A program made the position numbers and the translations under genes. A stretch of DNA of 64,000 bases, from NCBI GenBank assembly GCA_964017195.1, contig OZ024891.1, positions 7,217,994-7,281,993 of the forward strand, in the 5' to 3' direction. Numbering within the stretch: the first letter of the stretch is position 1; every line of letters starts with the position of its first letter. The notes under the pieces were generated by a model that was given only the letters and a program-made list of their open reading frames with translations, did not search any database and had not been told where the DNA came from. This DNA comes from Siderastrea radians (Eukaryota; Cnidaria; Anthozoa; Scleractinia; Rhizangiidae). This document shows, one piece after another, positions 21,975-34,084 of this stretch.

Positions 21975-21996
21975 CTCGGAATTATCGGCCAGCAAC
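21835..21996. repeat. (AT)n tracts framed by perfect 26-bp inverted repeats
   Basis: An AT tract of about 40 bp (21835-21874) is followed by a 26-base unit beginning GTTGCTGGCCGATAATTCC (21875-21900). A 70-bp AT tract comes next (21901-21970), then the exact reverse complement of the unit (21971-21996). The arrangement can extrude as a large cruciform. Confidence 0.9.
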
Positions 21997-22299
21997 TTAC
22001 AATAACCTCCATGCATCATTGCCAGAAGAGTCCTGACTCTTTCCCGTTATTGAGCTCTCCAGAATCGACCGTTATGGGAGTGTTTTTGGTTTCTGTAGTT
22101 CATGTCAGTTTAATTTCGTAGTTCCAACAGTCGAATGTATTCGTGGTTATGATATTGATCTGACGATTTAACTCGTTATTCTGAACTTCCCAAGTGATGT
22201 TTGTTCTTTGATGATCACCAGAAGGATTCTTGAAATCCTTCTCATTTAGCTGCAAAAATGTTTTTTGTTTTCTTTCGCTTAGCCTTTTAGAACGATCTA

Positions 22300-22975
22300 A
22301 GGGTGCGTTTCTTTGGGAAAATCCAAATCCGGATTCTTGTATCCAAAAACGGATTTTGCGTTTCTTTACCTAATCCGAAAATGGATTAATCAGGGATTAG
22401 TGATCTGAAGAATCCACACTCCGAGTGAATACATCAGATCAAATCTAAATCCGTATTTTTAGGATTCATGATCCGTGCGTTTCTTTGGGGGACGGATCCG
22501 AAAATAGTACATATGTCAAGCGGTTTTCCCTGCAAATTTACTGGTCTCGCCATATTTTCTCTCGATCTTGCGTGACAAAACATTCCATCGTGAAAAAGAA
22601 AATTCAGGTGATTATTCCGTTCCGTATATTTGAAAATTTTTCTTCAAAAGGACAGACAGAAGCATTGACACGTCAGGATAACTTTATTTGTGTACCATTT
22701 CTGTAATTCAGGGACCAGATTTTGCTAATTGTGAACGCAAATAGCCAGTTCACTTGAACTACTGCAGATACTGTCCTTGTTTATAAATTATTTGTATTCC
22801 ATTCTCGTTGAATTCTAGGGCAGTACGAGAGAAATACCGTTCTGATATATATATTGCGTGCCTCCAGCCTGTCTTGTCATGACAAAATAATCCTTTTTCG
22901 GATTTTGCGTTTCTTTGGTGTCGAAAAATCCATATCATCTGGGATCACCAATCCGTTTTCGGATTCTGAGCTTTT
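22300..22975. repeat. degenerate hAT-like MITE sequence with GCGTTTCTTT repeats
   Basis: GCGTTTCTTT occurs near 22304, 22349, 22475 and 22905, each beside mirrored AATCCGG/CGGATT words. The texture is that of one or two decayed MITEs that start GGTGCGTTTCTTTGG. The boundaries are uncertain. Confidence 0.5.
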
Positions 22976-23052
22976 CCTGACACGAAAAGCTATTTAAAAC
23001 TTTGATTCTCATAATTCAGGCCAGTGAGATATTTTAGGAGCAATTGTCATCA

Positions 23053-23146
23053 GCCTAGTACCCAGGCGTTCTCTTCCCCCCACTCGACTCGACTTGGTGC
23101 GAAATGTCGTGACCTCATCGAACGAGGTCCTCAGAGAACGCCTAGG
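23053..23146. repeat. foldback element with CCAGGCGTTCTC ends
   Basis: CCCAGGCGTTCTC (23061-23073) is mirrored by GAGAACGCCTAGG (23134-23146). A related foldback lies 3 kb downstream in the opposite relative orientation. Confidence 0.7.
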
Positions 23147-23149
23147 AAA

Positions 23150-26117
23150 AAATGCCAAAACAACCCCTGAATTTCACGTTTTTGTCCCTGATTTTAATCC
23201 GATATTTCTGCCCTCCGAGACCAGGCACAGGGATAAGAAAAGCATTTTTTGGAAGTACCAACCTCGTTCAACCTAACTGAGGGGCAAAGCTGCGGTAGTT
23301 TTGTGTAGTTTGAAGAAAAATCCGTTGTAAAAAGCGAAGGGTTCCATTCCAGAGACTTGATCGACTCAAAGTAAGTATATTTTAAAAATACTTTCAACAT
23401 TTTAATTATGTCTTTTCTTTCTGAATTATTGCTGAATCTATTCTTCCTTTGGTGCCTCGATGTACTTAATCTCTTGCTCCAGTTGAATGCCATAATTACA
23501 GTCTTGAAGCCCTAAAAGTAGTGGAGAAACAGCGAAGCTAGGATATTTGGTCGTCGTGTCAGCTGTCTTGTTCATATATCTCAGCATGACAGATATTTTT
23601 CTTATGATTTTTACGTACCGAGTTGAAAATTTGTGCTTTGTTGACTTATTTACTTACATATTAGAGTTGTCATATTTCCAAAACCAATTTCAACGGCAAC
23701 TTAAAATAACCTCTTTAAATCTGGCAAAGTTCTGTTTCCAGTTTTAAGTGCATTTCATGAATATTAACCACATGTACATGTAATATCTTGAATGAGTCAA
23801 TCATTTGACGCTACTTTTGTTCCACTTCGACAGGATTCAGAACAAACAGAGCAGCTATTGTAAAGAGAAGAGTTCCTGTCACTACCAACTATATCAACTA
23901 TACTGCAGGGGGTAGTGAGTCCACGTTCATAAGCCCTCCACTCATAGGCTCCAACTAAGACTAGACTTAAGTGTAGCACAAATCAAACCTATTTTATCAT
24001 AAGCTTTGAATAACTACATGGGAAATCAGTAAAACAGATTTCTGAATAAATTTATAAAGCTGCTGTTTATTAAAATGTCTCTTGAGAATCAAGTGTTTGG
24101 ACATTTGTGCAAGGAATATCACAGTCTTGTAATGTCGTGTGACAGGCTAATGACTCATTTTACTCCCGAAACGTTTCTCAAGCCCTCGCATTGCTCCAGG
24201 TTTATGACCTGACATTGAGCACCCCAAAAGGTAAATGATACTGTGCACAATTTGCTCAAACCATTATGTCCACATCATACAAAATTTCCTTTCACTTTGC
24301 TTTGTTCAAGACACTTAGGAAGTAGCGAGAGGTATGGAAAACTATCAAGAATATGTAAATTAGGCAGAATTTTCTCCTTTTAATGGAGTGCTTCTGTCAC
24401 TTGTATGCTCGGGTTATTACTTTGGGATTTGTTTAGCATATTCCTTAACTTCAAATGTTTTTTAGTGGTTGCAGTTAATGTTTTAATTTCATTTTCAAAC
24501 CTGAAGTACATCCCAGTCGTAAGAGATTCCCAATCACAACAGAATAAAACAGCGAAGGTTATATTTTATTGTTTATTTGAAGATGTTACAGCATTTTTTG
24601 CCTTTGCCAAAAAGTCACTTTTTAATTTTTGCATAGAGCTTATTTCCTTTTACAGTTAGGCCATGCTTTCAGGTATGTACTATTATGTTGGTGACAAGGG
24701 GTTTTCATCTTGCAACTTCAAAGTCATTGCAGTACCAGACAATTAAATTACAAACCTGCCTTCTGTCAAATTTTGTCACACGACATAAGCAACACCAAAA
24801 AGGCAAAAATCATATCCTTGGCTGCATTAAAACATACTCCCCCTGCTGTTCCCAAAAAGTGACAACATTGTTTTTGAGCACCCATCAACGCCATCCAGGG
24901 GGATAACACTGGGGACATAGACTTATGGAGAAGGGTGGTAGTTGCAAAAAAGTGGGGGCAGAACTATACCCCTAAAATACCTATGGGCCAGTGCTAAACC
25001 CTCAAAAATTCCATGATAATTTTTTAACCAACTGATGCCCAGTTTGTGTTTATCTCAGCAAGCCCAAAAATTCCAAAACAACAACCAAAATGCCAAAATC
25101 ACAAATTTGAAATCTAAAAAGTGTTCACTCTCCCCTCGCTCCATAACCCATGTATGGGACATCCTGTTGGCATTGTTCACTTTGTCTGAAGGGCTCTTAT
25201 CAGGGCTATTGCGATTTTGATATCAGTGAAATGATAAGAGAAATTATCTGAAATCTTGATAAAAATGCACAGGGTTCCCTGAGGCCATCCCACTGGGATG
25301 GATGCCAATAAATGTTTTATTTCTCAGTCATTAGAACCATTGGAAGACTTAACACTGAATTAAACACTAATAACTTCAGATCCCAGAACTGCTTTATTTT
25401 CTTGTTATTATTCACTAACGAGTTGTCTCAATTGTGCTGAAGTCCTAGATTCTCATAGATAACACTTTTTAGTAAATAAAGGATAAAGGTCAATCCGAGT
25501 AACCGCATTTCGCGCCAAATATATAGACAACAGAATATAAGTTTGATGGAAAATTTGGAACATTTTTTGAGGAGACTGCTACTTGCAAATTCACACTAAT
25601 TACATTCCTTATTGACCTAAAACTCGTAGAAATCAATCGCTAGCAAGTGCCACGAGAAACTAGCGGTCCCACGTTGTACGTTATTTCTTGCTTCCTTTAA
25701 AAACACAGCCCCACACCAATATCTGCATCCAAACAAAACATTGCCTGTACAATGGGAAAACGAACATGGAGTTCCAAATGCTTCGATTAATGGTCATGTA
25801 TACGTATGGAAAAGCACAGAAAACAAATGAACCATTCCCGGTATTTTGAAATTTTGAAATGGTATGAGTCATGATTAGATATCGTGCAGCACTTCTGCTC
25901 AGGCCAGATAACACTGAGATAAAATCAGCTGCCAAGGCAAAAAATAAACGGGAAAATAATTGAAGAGGCATCTTTGAAAGTAGGTGAGCCTAGACGCTTC
26001 CCAATGCAAGAATAGCACGCTAGATACTATTCCCGCTAGGTATAAACAGCAAAATTTTGAAGAGTTTGAAGACCCTCCTTCAATCAGATGGCGCCATCTT
26101 GGATTTGGCATTATTCA
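23150..26117. other. gene-free stretch
   Basis: I find no gene, RNA or complete mobile element in these 3 kb. Open frames are short, AT-rich and without motifs or paired splice sites. Confidence 0.4.
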
Positions 26118-26207
26118 CTAGGCGTTCTCGCGGTATGCCATTCGGTGACGTCACGAAATTTGGCGCCACGTCGTGTGAGCGAGAAGGGAACGCCTGGCTA
26201 CTAGGCT
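26118..26207. repeat. foldback element with CTAGGCGTTCTCG ends
   Basis: CTAGGCGTTCTCG (26118-26130) is mirrored by GGGAACGCCTGGCTACTAGG (26186 on). The outer GCCTAGTA-type word also matches, in inverse, the start of the foldback at 23053, so the two belong to one family. Confidence 0.7.
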
Positions 26208-26209
26208 GA

Positions 26210-28617
26210 ATTATTATGATAATCATCGTAAAGTGTCCTCAGGGATTAAAATGAAATTTGAGGTGAGCAGAAAGTGACAATTGAAGCTGTCACAGCTCGT
26301 GTGTGTTATTACTGGAGTGTGGTAAAGAAAAATTCATGGCCAAGCTGTGAGCTCCTGGCTTTACTATAAATTTCTTCTCACCAAACTTCAGCAAGAGCAC
26401 TAGCTTTGCATGCAAGGTATCCTTAGAGGCAAAAAATGTCCCTGAGCTCTGATAGTACACACTGTCAAATATGTGCTGTTTCAATTACCAGATCAGATAA
26501 AATTGTTAAAATTATTTACTATCCAGCCCACGTGAAGGAGTAATCCACTCAAATGTTCCATACTTTCAACTGACTGACTTGGTACAGACGAGACAGAGAA
26601 ATACATTTTATTTTATAAAATAAGTAAGATACTACGTGCACTCTGAGTGGCTGAGATGTGTGTTTGCATGCAAGTGTGTTAACACAGTTGAATAAAGCAA
26701 GGAAAAACTTTTCCTTTGTTTGGATAGCCTGACATACAGTAATTGCCCAACCATTCTCGTGTTTATATCAGGCTATGCAAACACATAGAAAGTTTTCCTA
26801 TTATTTGCTTGAATACAATCTTTTACAGTGAAACCTGTGGACATAATTAAGCTCACATATTTTCTGTAAAAGGAAACACCTCTCTTAAGCAGACAAGAAG
26901 GTCAATGAACAACATTGGTATCAATTTTTTTTATAATCAGTGACTGTAGGAATGTAGGTTAGTAACTTGTTTTAAAAAACAGGAAGCAGAGGAGTATATA
27001 TATGAAAATATGGCTTTGCCTTGGGATCAGCATCACTAGTCTTATAGCAAGGTTGAGAAAATTAATGTGCAGTGTTGATATAAGAGAAAGTAAAACATGC
27101 TTGATGAAGTGCAAGCCTTTAGTAAAATCAAGGACGAGAGCATAAATGATGTTATTTATACAACAAAGTTTTTATTTTTGTGTAGCCGTGAGCTTACATC
27201 AACAAACTTGAATTTCCAGGACGACTACCACAAATAATACTTTGTCTAATACATTTTCAGTAAGTTTTTAGGCTATTTCCTTGTGTTGCTTTCTTTGCCT
27301 GAAGGAAGATCTGATTTCCATGTTTGTAAATAACCGTAATCACACGTCAGCCGGGTTTCTCACCTTGCTCGTTGTCCGCGCTCTTAATCTTTCCAGGTAG
27401 CGTAAGTCCGTGAACGATACCAGCAAACTAAGTGTTGTGGATCTCTTTTACCGCTGATCTAGTCAAATTACCAAACAAATACTAAAAACTTTCCCAGAAA
27501 CGAACGTTCCAGCTCTTATTTACATAGTAGTCTGCACGTTTGCACATTCGATCGACTCCGAATCGTGAAAAACTTATTCGCCTGGTCCATGTAACCAAAA
27601 AATTAACCTGTCAAAACAATCTACATTCGTGTCCTCAGTTATTCTTTTCAAAACGGGAAACAGAGTCTTAATTCCTAATTTTACCGCTATTGTAAGGTCT
27701 CGTGAGATGTTTACTCCATCGTGTCTCGAGTGTAATGGACATCAGTTACATTTTTACCCATGACCCATTGTGGGCCGTGCGCACACCGCCTGGTATGAAT
27801 CAGTTTTCTTTGTCCGAGTCACAGTAGGGGTCAGAAATTCACGACGTCATTAGTACGTAGCTCTATTATTTTACTCCATACCTTGCGCATGTGCCCAACT
27901 GGAAAACCCTCATTGCTAAGGCTTTGAGCCTCGAAAAGGAGCCTTCCCGTATAAAAGTCTATTGAGTAGCCCCCTTCACCCTCATCGAAAATTGTCTTGA
28001 GTCGTCAGTTCGACTAGTGGCTAATTGGACGAAATTTATAGTATTACATAAATGAAACAACAATCACAATACAAAGTCACAGACTTCGATTGATTCTCTT
28101 GACTTAGCAAATCTTTATAAGTATAATCCGTCCGAAAAATGATGTTTTAAGAAAGATGTAGACCAGTGTCACAAACGTGGGACAAACAAGAACCCCCCCC
28201 CCCCTTGCCCGCCCCAGCAGGTTATGCCTTCCACTCCCGGCCAGAACACAAAGAGAACATATTTTATCGTGTGTAAACCAGGAAAAATCCTTATTTCGCC
28301 TCTGCTCTAACACAACTCCACCAACAGAGTTACCATTTTCTCTCATATTCGTTTCCATCACTTAAACTCTCCACTACAAATTAATCTGACACGAGCGTGG
28401 CCCAAAGCTTCTTTTGACTTATTCAAGTAGATCAGTTACTGGAAAGCTACATCCCTTTACTAACTTTCAGTGATATATTTCTGATCACTGCCTCAATCAG
28501 CAGTTTCCACTTGCAGATGACTAAATACTTGTTTTTGTTGTGTTAAATCACTGAGATCCAAAATTAAAAAGAAGTTGAGCTGTTAAAGGTTTCATTTTAT
28601 TTATTTTTGTCTTGCAG
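26210..28617. other. gene-poor region upstream of the GTPase-glycosyltransferase gene
   Basis: No coding sequence is supported. The polypyrimidine tract and CTTGCAG at 28601-28617 form a strong splice acceptor directly before the large coding exon, so a 5' leader exon and promoter should lie somewhere in this stretch. I could not place them. Confidence 0.45.
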
Positions 28618-28637
28618 ACATAGAATTGTATGCAAAT

Positions 28638-31600
28638 ATGAAGTTGTGGTCCTTCTCAGAACCTTCGCCGGAGGCAAGTTTGTGGGAAAATATAAGTCTT
28701 TGTTGTGATGTCTTGGAAGGAGCTTGGTGCATGTTGTACAATAAACAAAAGGAACCCGGAAAGCGAGAGAAAGTCAGGAAGTTAATACGCGAAAGTATTG
28801 ACAACTTTCATTGCACACTTATTACAGATAGTAAGATAAGCATTTCACTTGCTGTCGTTGGGCTACAGGGGGTTGGTAAAAGTTTTTTCCTAAACTTTCT
28901 CCTAAACTGGGGTTTATCTTCTTTATCTTCTGCGGAAGGGCCTCTCCCTTCCGCAGAAGGAGGCAGCCAAACACCCATTCCAATAAAAGTAAAATATGCT
29001 AAGAATGTCCAGGTACTGCTGCACAGAAAGGAGGCAGGGGCAATCCCTGATGTTTGGTTTCCTGAAGAGGAACTGGGCAACGACACATTAGCACGTGTAA
29101 ATAGTGTGCTTACATTGAACTTTCAGAATATTGAAAGCTTGAGTGGTGCAAGATGTGTTGAGCTTCAGGGACCGTTTCCAATTTTTGGTGGTCTTAAAGA
29201 GAAGAGGATGACAAGCTCAGGCCAGCTGGAGCTGGACATCGATGTGGAGTTCATAGATGTGCCTGGTTTCGGTGACGGAACTGGAAACACGTTAATCAGT
29301 GCGGAAGTGAGTAACGCTGATGTAATATTGTTTTTTAAAAGTGGCCAAGCGGGGAGACCAGTTTCACAAGTCGATATTGCAATGATATTTGGCAGCCATG
29401 ACGAACTGGAGTTTACATCACGACCAAAATTTGTTTACATAGAAAAGGGTGGAGGGTCATCATGCGAGAAGAAGGAAGATCTTAAAAAAGTGTGGTCCAA
29501 TTTTTTCTCCAGCAGCTCAGACGATGAGACCTGTTACACAGCCGTAAGAACAAAGCTTCCCCATCTTACTGGTGATACCCTTTTGGAAAAATTGTCCGAC
29601 GAAAGTGACGTGATTTATTTTCGTCCGGAAAAAGAAAGTGATGATGTTTTCAAATCCGTAAAGAATGTGATCACTGACCATTTTCAGAGTGTGAAGGTGA
29701 AGAAAACCATCCACCCATTTTTGTTAAAGGTCCACTGGGCTACCAAAAAGCTTAAAACACGAATTGGCCAACTCATTACCACGCAAAGAAGACATTCGAA
29801 AGCTGACAAGCGGGAACCTGTTAAAGATACAAGTTTTGCAATGGTTAAGTATCAGAATGAAGCGAGTGATCTTGTGACCTCCTTCATACAAAGAGCAAAT
29901 TTGCCACTGCAAACAGATATCCAGGGGTTGTATCGCTTCTTGTACGATGAGTTCCTTTACTCAAGTGAAACGTTAGCTTTTCTGTGGAATATGCTAAAGG
30001 AATCAATGGAAGCTTTTACCGAGGAGCTGATTGTGAACTGTTGTACAATGCAAGAGGTGTCTCCTGAAGTGAAAGTGTTGATTGAAATCCTGTGCGAAAG
30101 CAGAGTCCAGCAATTTTTTGCAGTCAGCACGGCAGTCTATGTGCGTCCTTTTTTGGAAAAGTGGAAGCACCGAAACCCACTTGCTGATAAGGCGAAGTGT
30201 TGGGCAGATGCTTGTGCCCAGGAAAAGAAAGAATTGTGCCCAACAGTTCTTGACATTCTTCTTAATCATGCAGAAAGAGCCCTTGAAGAAGAATCTCGCA
30301 CAGGTCAAGGTACGAAATCCCATTTTGATTTAATCAAACAGATGAAGGAAGATGTCATGGATCTTGTTGCACTCGGCTCATTAAGTAATGCTTCTAGTAT
30401 GCCCGAAATTCTGAAAAAACTGCACGGGAAGATGCATGCGATAATAAAGTTTTGCAACAGTTCCATTCGTTCAATAAACCCTCATCCCAGCTTGGATGTG
30501 GAAGCCAACTTTACACTGCCTGAGCCCAAAGACGTGAAACTGGCTAGAGAAGAAGCAGAAGAAGCACCAATGTCCAGTCATAGGGAAATAATAGAAGAAA
30601 TGACAAAGCTTTTGCGCAGGCGTAGCTCTGAAGCCATTCACAAAATGGAGACGAAGTTGAGAATGAATTGTGGAGATTTGGAACTTCGACAACCACAGAG
30701 CGTGGATCAGCATTTATGGGCAAAGGTTCTCGTCAATGTACTAAGCGACAAAGACCATTTTGACATCGAACTTGAATCAGGTTTAGTCGTGGACTATGAC
30801 GATTCAGACGTGAAAATACTCCAGGGTCTAGCTCGGGAGCGTCTATTTGCCCATCAGAGGTCTTTTGTCACCTGTAAAACTATTAATGGGCAGTCATTGC
30901 CTAAAAACGAAATTCATTTGAAGAAGAGTCAAGAAAAAAATTGTCTTGAAGTGCTGGTCTCGTCTGAGATGTCTAAGAAGCTTGACAGCATTCGTGAGGA
31001 ATTTAAGGATCCGTCGAAAGATCTTGCACCAATATTCATCCCAACGATCCGTCCTGGGCCAACTCAAGACGTTAGAGGAAATTACTTTCTTGAAGAAGAT
31101 CCTTGGAGCAAATTTGAAGTCACAGACGACATATTAGAAGAAGACGGTGGTAGAGTAGATAAAGAAGTGGAAGACAAAAGTGTTAAAAACATCTTTCTTG
31201 TTGTGGAGCCCAAACACTTACAAACTCTTAGAACCACTATAGGTGGTCTCCCGCATCCAGAAACAAGCAAAGACAAGTTGGTGTACGTTGTGTTGCCTCA
31301 GAATGGCAGAGGAATTGGTGTAACCCGAGCAATTATCAAAAGCCTAGCAGAATGCCTCAACTTCTCTCTCTACTGGACCGTAGATGACGACATTCAGTTT
31401 ATGTATCAGTTTGATGGAAATGCTCGCAGGTGGCATAAGTGCTCACTTATCAGGGGCCTCTTGTTTGGTCAGCGTGTTTTCCAATCATGCCTGGAGAAGG
31501 CCACGAAAACGATGTCAGAATATGACAGAAATGTTCTCTTTGATGACATCGTCAGCAGTTGGCCACTTTTTGCCCGAACGACAAGGTATTCGGCCCGTTC

Positions 31601-32195
31601 ACTTCTGTTAAACGACAAACATTTTTACAAGGTCCAAAAGAACCCGAGTCTTTTGCATTCTCCATTTGCAAATATCTCAGAAGTCTGTGGTGGTGATGCC
31701 GACAAAGAAGAGGTGTTGAAGGCGTGTGAACAAGAATTTGTTGAGAAATGTAGGAAACGTCTTTTCAAAGGTTCTCTCAACCGCATAGGTGGTATTTCCC
31801 TAGCTCATGAATCAACCAAACGCTATGACTACGTGAGCAAGTACCCAACGGCCGATTATATGCGTAGTAGTCAGCGATACCAAGTAGTGCTTAATAATAC
31901 TCATGCTTTAAAGGGAATGAACTTTGTCACTGACGAAGTTATTTTCCACGAGGAAGAATATCAAATTGATGACTCAATCAAACGCAACACTCCCTACTGG
32001 GGCATAAGAGGTGAAGACAAGGCATTCTGTCGTGCACTGGAGGTCAGTGGCGTGATTGGTTACCAAGTGATTAGAATCGTCCACAGTCACAAGCGGCTAA
32101 GAAACGTGTTTGACCGGATTGGTCCCTCTTACATCAGATCCCCATCACCCGACAGACCAGGGTGTGACGATGATGATGGTATGGACTGTAATTGA
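28638..32195 (+). CDS. dynamin-like GTPase fused to GREB1/TAGT-like glycosyltransferase domain
   Basis: A single uninterrupted exon encodes 1185 residues from the ATG at 28638; the open frame extends a few codons upstream to the splice acceptor at 28617. The N-terminus has a P-loop GLQGVGKS (about residues 75-82) and a G3-like DVPGFGD (about 207-213), then VILFFKSGQAG. No canonical NKxD was found. The order and the long helical middle (about 330-640) fit a dynamin-superfamily large GTPase. The C-terminal 330 residues contain FLVVEP, YVVLPQNGRGIGVTRAII, YWTVDDDIQFMYQF with a DxD-type acidic triplet (about 916-918), and WGIRGEDKAFCRAL. That is a GT-A-like layout which I associate with the TET-associated glycosyltransferase domain of GREB1. 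Sugar, acceptor and cell location are unknown. A leader exon encoding extra residues cannot be excluded. Confidence 0.65.
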   Translation: MKLWSFSEPSPEASLWENISLCCDVLEGAWCMLYNKQKEPGKREKVRKLIRESIDNFHCTLITDSKISISLAVVGLQGVGKSFFLNFLLNWGLSSLSSAEGPLPSAEGGSQTPIPIKVKYAKNVQVLLHRKEAGAIPDVWFPEEELGNDTLARVNSVLTLNFQNIESLSGARCVELQGPFPIFGGLKEKRMTSSGQLELDIDVEFIDVPGFGDGTGNTLISAEVSNADVILFFKSGQAGRPVSQVDIAMIFGSHDELEFTSRPKFVYIEKGGGSSCEKKEDLKKVWSNFFSSSSDDETCYTAVRTKLPHLTGDTLLEKLSDESDVIYFRPEKESDDVFKSVKNVITDHFQSVKVKKTIHPFLLKVHWATKKLKTRIGQLITTQRRHSKADKREPVKDTSFAMVKYQNEASDLVTSFIQRANLPLQTDIQGLYRFLYDEFLYSSETLAFLWNMLKESMEAFTEELIVNCCTMQEVSPEVKVLIEILCESRVQQFFAVSTAVYVRPFLEKWKHRNPLADKAKCWADACAQEKKELCPTVLDILLNHAERALEEESRTGQGTKSHFDLIKQMKEDVMDLVALGSLSNASSMPEILKKLHGKMHAIIKFCNSSIRSINPHPSLDVEANFTLPEPKDVKLAREEAEEAPMSSHREIIEEMTKLLRRRSSEAIHKMETKLRMNCGDLELRQPQSVDQHLWAKVLVNVLSDKDHFDIELESGLVVDYDDSDVKILQGLARERLFAHQRSFVTCKTINGQSLPKNEIHLKKSQEKNCLEVLVSSEMSKKLDSIREEFKDPSKDLAPIFIPTIRPGPTQDVRGNYFLEEDPWSKFEVTDDILEEDGGRVDKEVEDKSVKNIFLVVEPKHLQTLRTTIGGLPHPETSKDKLVYVVLPQNGRGIGVTRAIIKSLAECLNFSLYWTVDDDIQFMYQFDGNARRWHKCSLIRGLLFGQRVFQSCLEKATKTMSEYDRNVLFDDIVSSWPLFARTTRYSARSLLLNDKHFYKVQKNPSLLHSPFANISEVCGGDADKEEVLKACEQEFVEKCRKRLFKGSLNRIGGISLAHESTKRYDYVSKYPTADYMRSSQRYQVVLNNTHALKGMNFVTDEVIFHEEEYQIDDSIKRNTPYWGIRGEDKAFCRALEVSGVIGYQVIRIVHSHKRLRNVFDRIGPSYIRSPSPDRPGCDDDDGMDCN
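28928..28958. repeat. 13-bp perfect hairpin inside the GTPase domain
   Basis: TTCTGCGGAAGGG and CCCTTCCGCAGAA are separated by five bases. They encode the low-complexity SAEGPLPSAEGG shortly after the P-loop, which suggests a small in-frame insertion. Confidence 0.8.
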
Positions 32196-33060
32196 GTTCG
32201 CATCGGTCTGTTTGCTGTGGGTTTCCGTTTTGGGCTTATCTTTCACTTTTTTTGCTTTTGTTTGAATTGGGTTTATTTTGGACGTGCTAAAAATGTTGTT
32301 AGCCGAAAAGTTCCTGCAAAAGTCTTGGCTGACATCTCTCAGCAAACTTTCCACTTGTCTCTCTTGTTTGAAATATGGTATGGTTAGTTTGTGCTGTACG
32401 TTTTTGTGGCTAAAGTGAATTGAGAAAGGAGAACTATTTAAGTTTTGGGTGATCTTTCGCAAGGTGAACCTTTTTAGTTTCCTTTTTTGGTGAGAAATAT
32501 GTGTGAAGTGACTATTTATGTTCCTAGAAAAACCCAAAAAATGTGTTGAGGTGACTTTTTATTTTCCTAGAAAAGCCAAAAAATGTTTTGTGTTCTTAAG
32601 AAGGGGTTTTGTAAGCCACGAAGCGACGGAGAGGTAGACGTAAATTTTTTTTCGGATGGCTGTCTCATGGGATAAAAACGTGTTGCTTACTCAATTTATA
32701 AAGAGGGGTGTGTTCAATTTTAGTCAAGTGAACAATGCAAATGCATCCGTTTGGTATAGACACGTGATGCATAAATATTAAGCAATTATTTCACGCAGTC
32801 GAGTCGAATCAGCCCAACGACGGCAAACTGGCAATGAGTAAGATTGATTGTTTAAAAAATACGATGAAAAACGTAAGGGAATAGTAGAGAAAAAAGAGCA
32901 GTTTTTTCTGTTTCTTTTGAAAACTCGGGCAATATTCCGTGGTGAGTTTATTATAGTCATAATATGATGCTTTGAGCCACCAAGTGAATAACGTAAACAT
33001 TATAGCACCCATTGAGGAGCCCGAGAAAGGTTTAAACTTGAACTGTAGAACAATTTAGAA
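32196..33060. other. 3' flank of the large gene
   Basis: T-rich sequence follows the TGA at 32193-32195. I see no canonical AATAAA close by, so the transcript end is not placed. No other gene is supported. Confidence 0.4.
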
Positions 33061-33240
33061 CAGGGCCCAGTTGTTCAAAGCACAACTACCGGTACGCTTA
33101 CACAGGATTAGCGTGAACTTTGATTCCAGTTTGATTACTAATCAATGAAGACGTTTCCAAAATATTTTGCTCTTCAGTTTTGAATTACAGATTTCTAAAC
33201 CTTTAGGTTTAATTTAATCGGCTTTCGTACAACTGGGCCC
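33061..33240. mobile_element. 180-bp MITE with GGGCCCAGTTGT ends
   Basis: GGGCCCAGTTGTTC at the left is mirrored by GTACAACTGGGCCC at the right. Internal sequence is AT-rich and non-coding. The flanking CA on both sides is too short to prove a target duplication. Confidence 0.7.
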
Positions 33241-34084
33241 CACAAATGAGCAAATGGTATAGTGTTACCTAATCCAATTAAAGAAAGACTAAAAATCACA
33301 AAGCTTTCTTTATTCAAGTAGCTACTAACGTTAAGAAGAAAAAAAAAACAAGTAGTTTTTTACAGAAAGGGATCTACATCCAATGTAGATCGAAATGTGT
33401 CAAATTTGATTTGCAAAAAATCTCGGTTTATCATGTGCTGTTTACGTTGCTTTTGAAAAAAGCAGCGCAAAAACATTAATGTAGATTAATATTATTATTA
33501 TTATTATTAATCAATAGTAGAAGGACATTCAGCAATGACCAATGAGCTTATAACATTGTAGATACTTAATCTTGTGAAGACTTTGGTATCGGTTTTTATT
33601 GAATTGCAGTATAATTTTGTTACGATTAAGAAATTTCAGTTTGTCAGGTATTAATGTGAAAGAGGCACTGAAGGGCTTGAGACTAACGGTAACCAACTAA
33701 AAAAACAGTGACTTGGCGAGTAGATCTTGTCTTTCCATTCGCCATTGTAGCTATTTAAAAAAGAAAAGAAAAACAGAAACCAGTCTGTAGCGATCGATTA
33801 AAAATCAAACTGTATGCGGGTTTCACAAAAACAAAACGAACAGAAAGCTGAGGGTAAAGCTGGCATGTTCAAAAGTTATTCTCGAGCCCACTAGGAATAT
33901 CAATTCCGCCTTGTTTATGAATATGGTGTTTGGGAAAACACATTATTATAGTAGTAGGCTAATGGTCATAGCAAAAGTATTTCTAAATGACCCTAAAAAT
34001 GATGGTTCGTAAGAGCTCAGTTATAGCGTTACTTGTGACATTTGTTGTCCTAAATTTATTGTCATTATCACTAGTTTCGATTGT

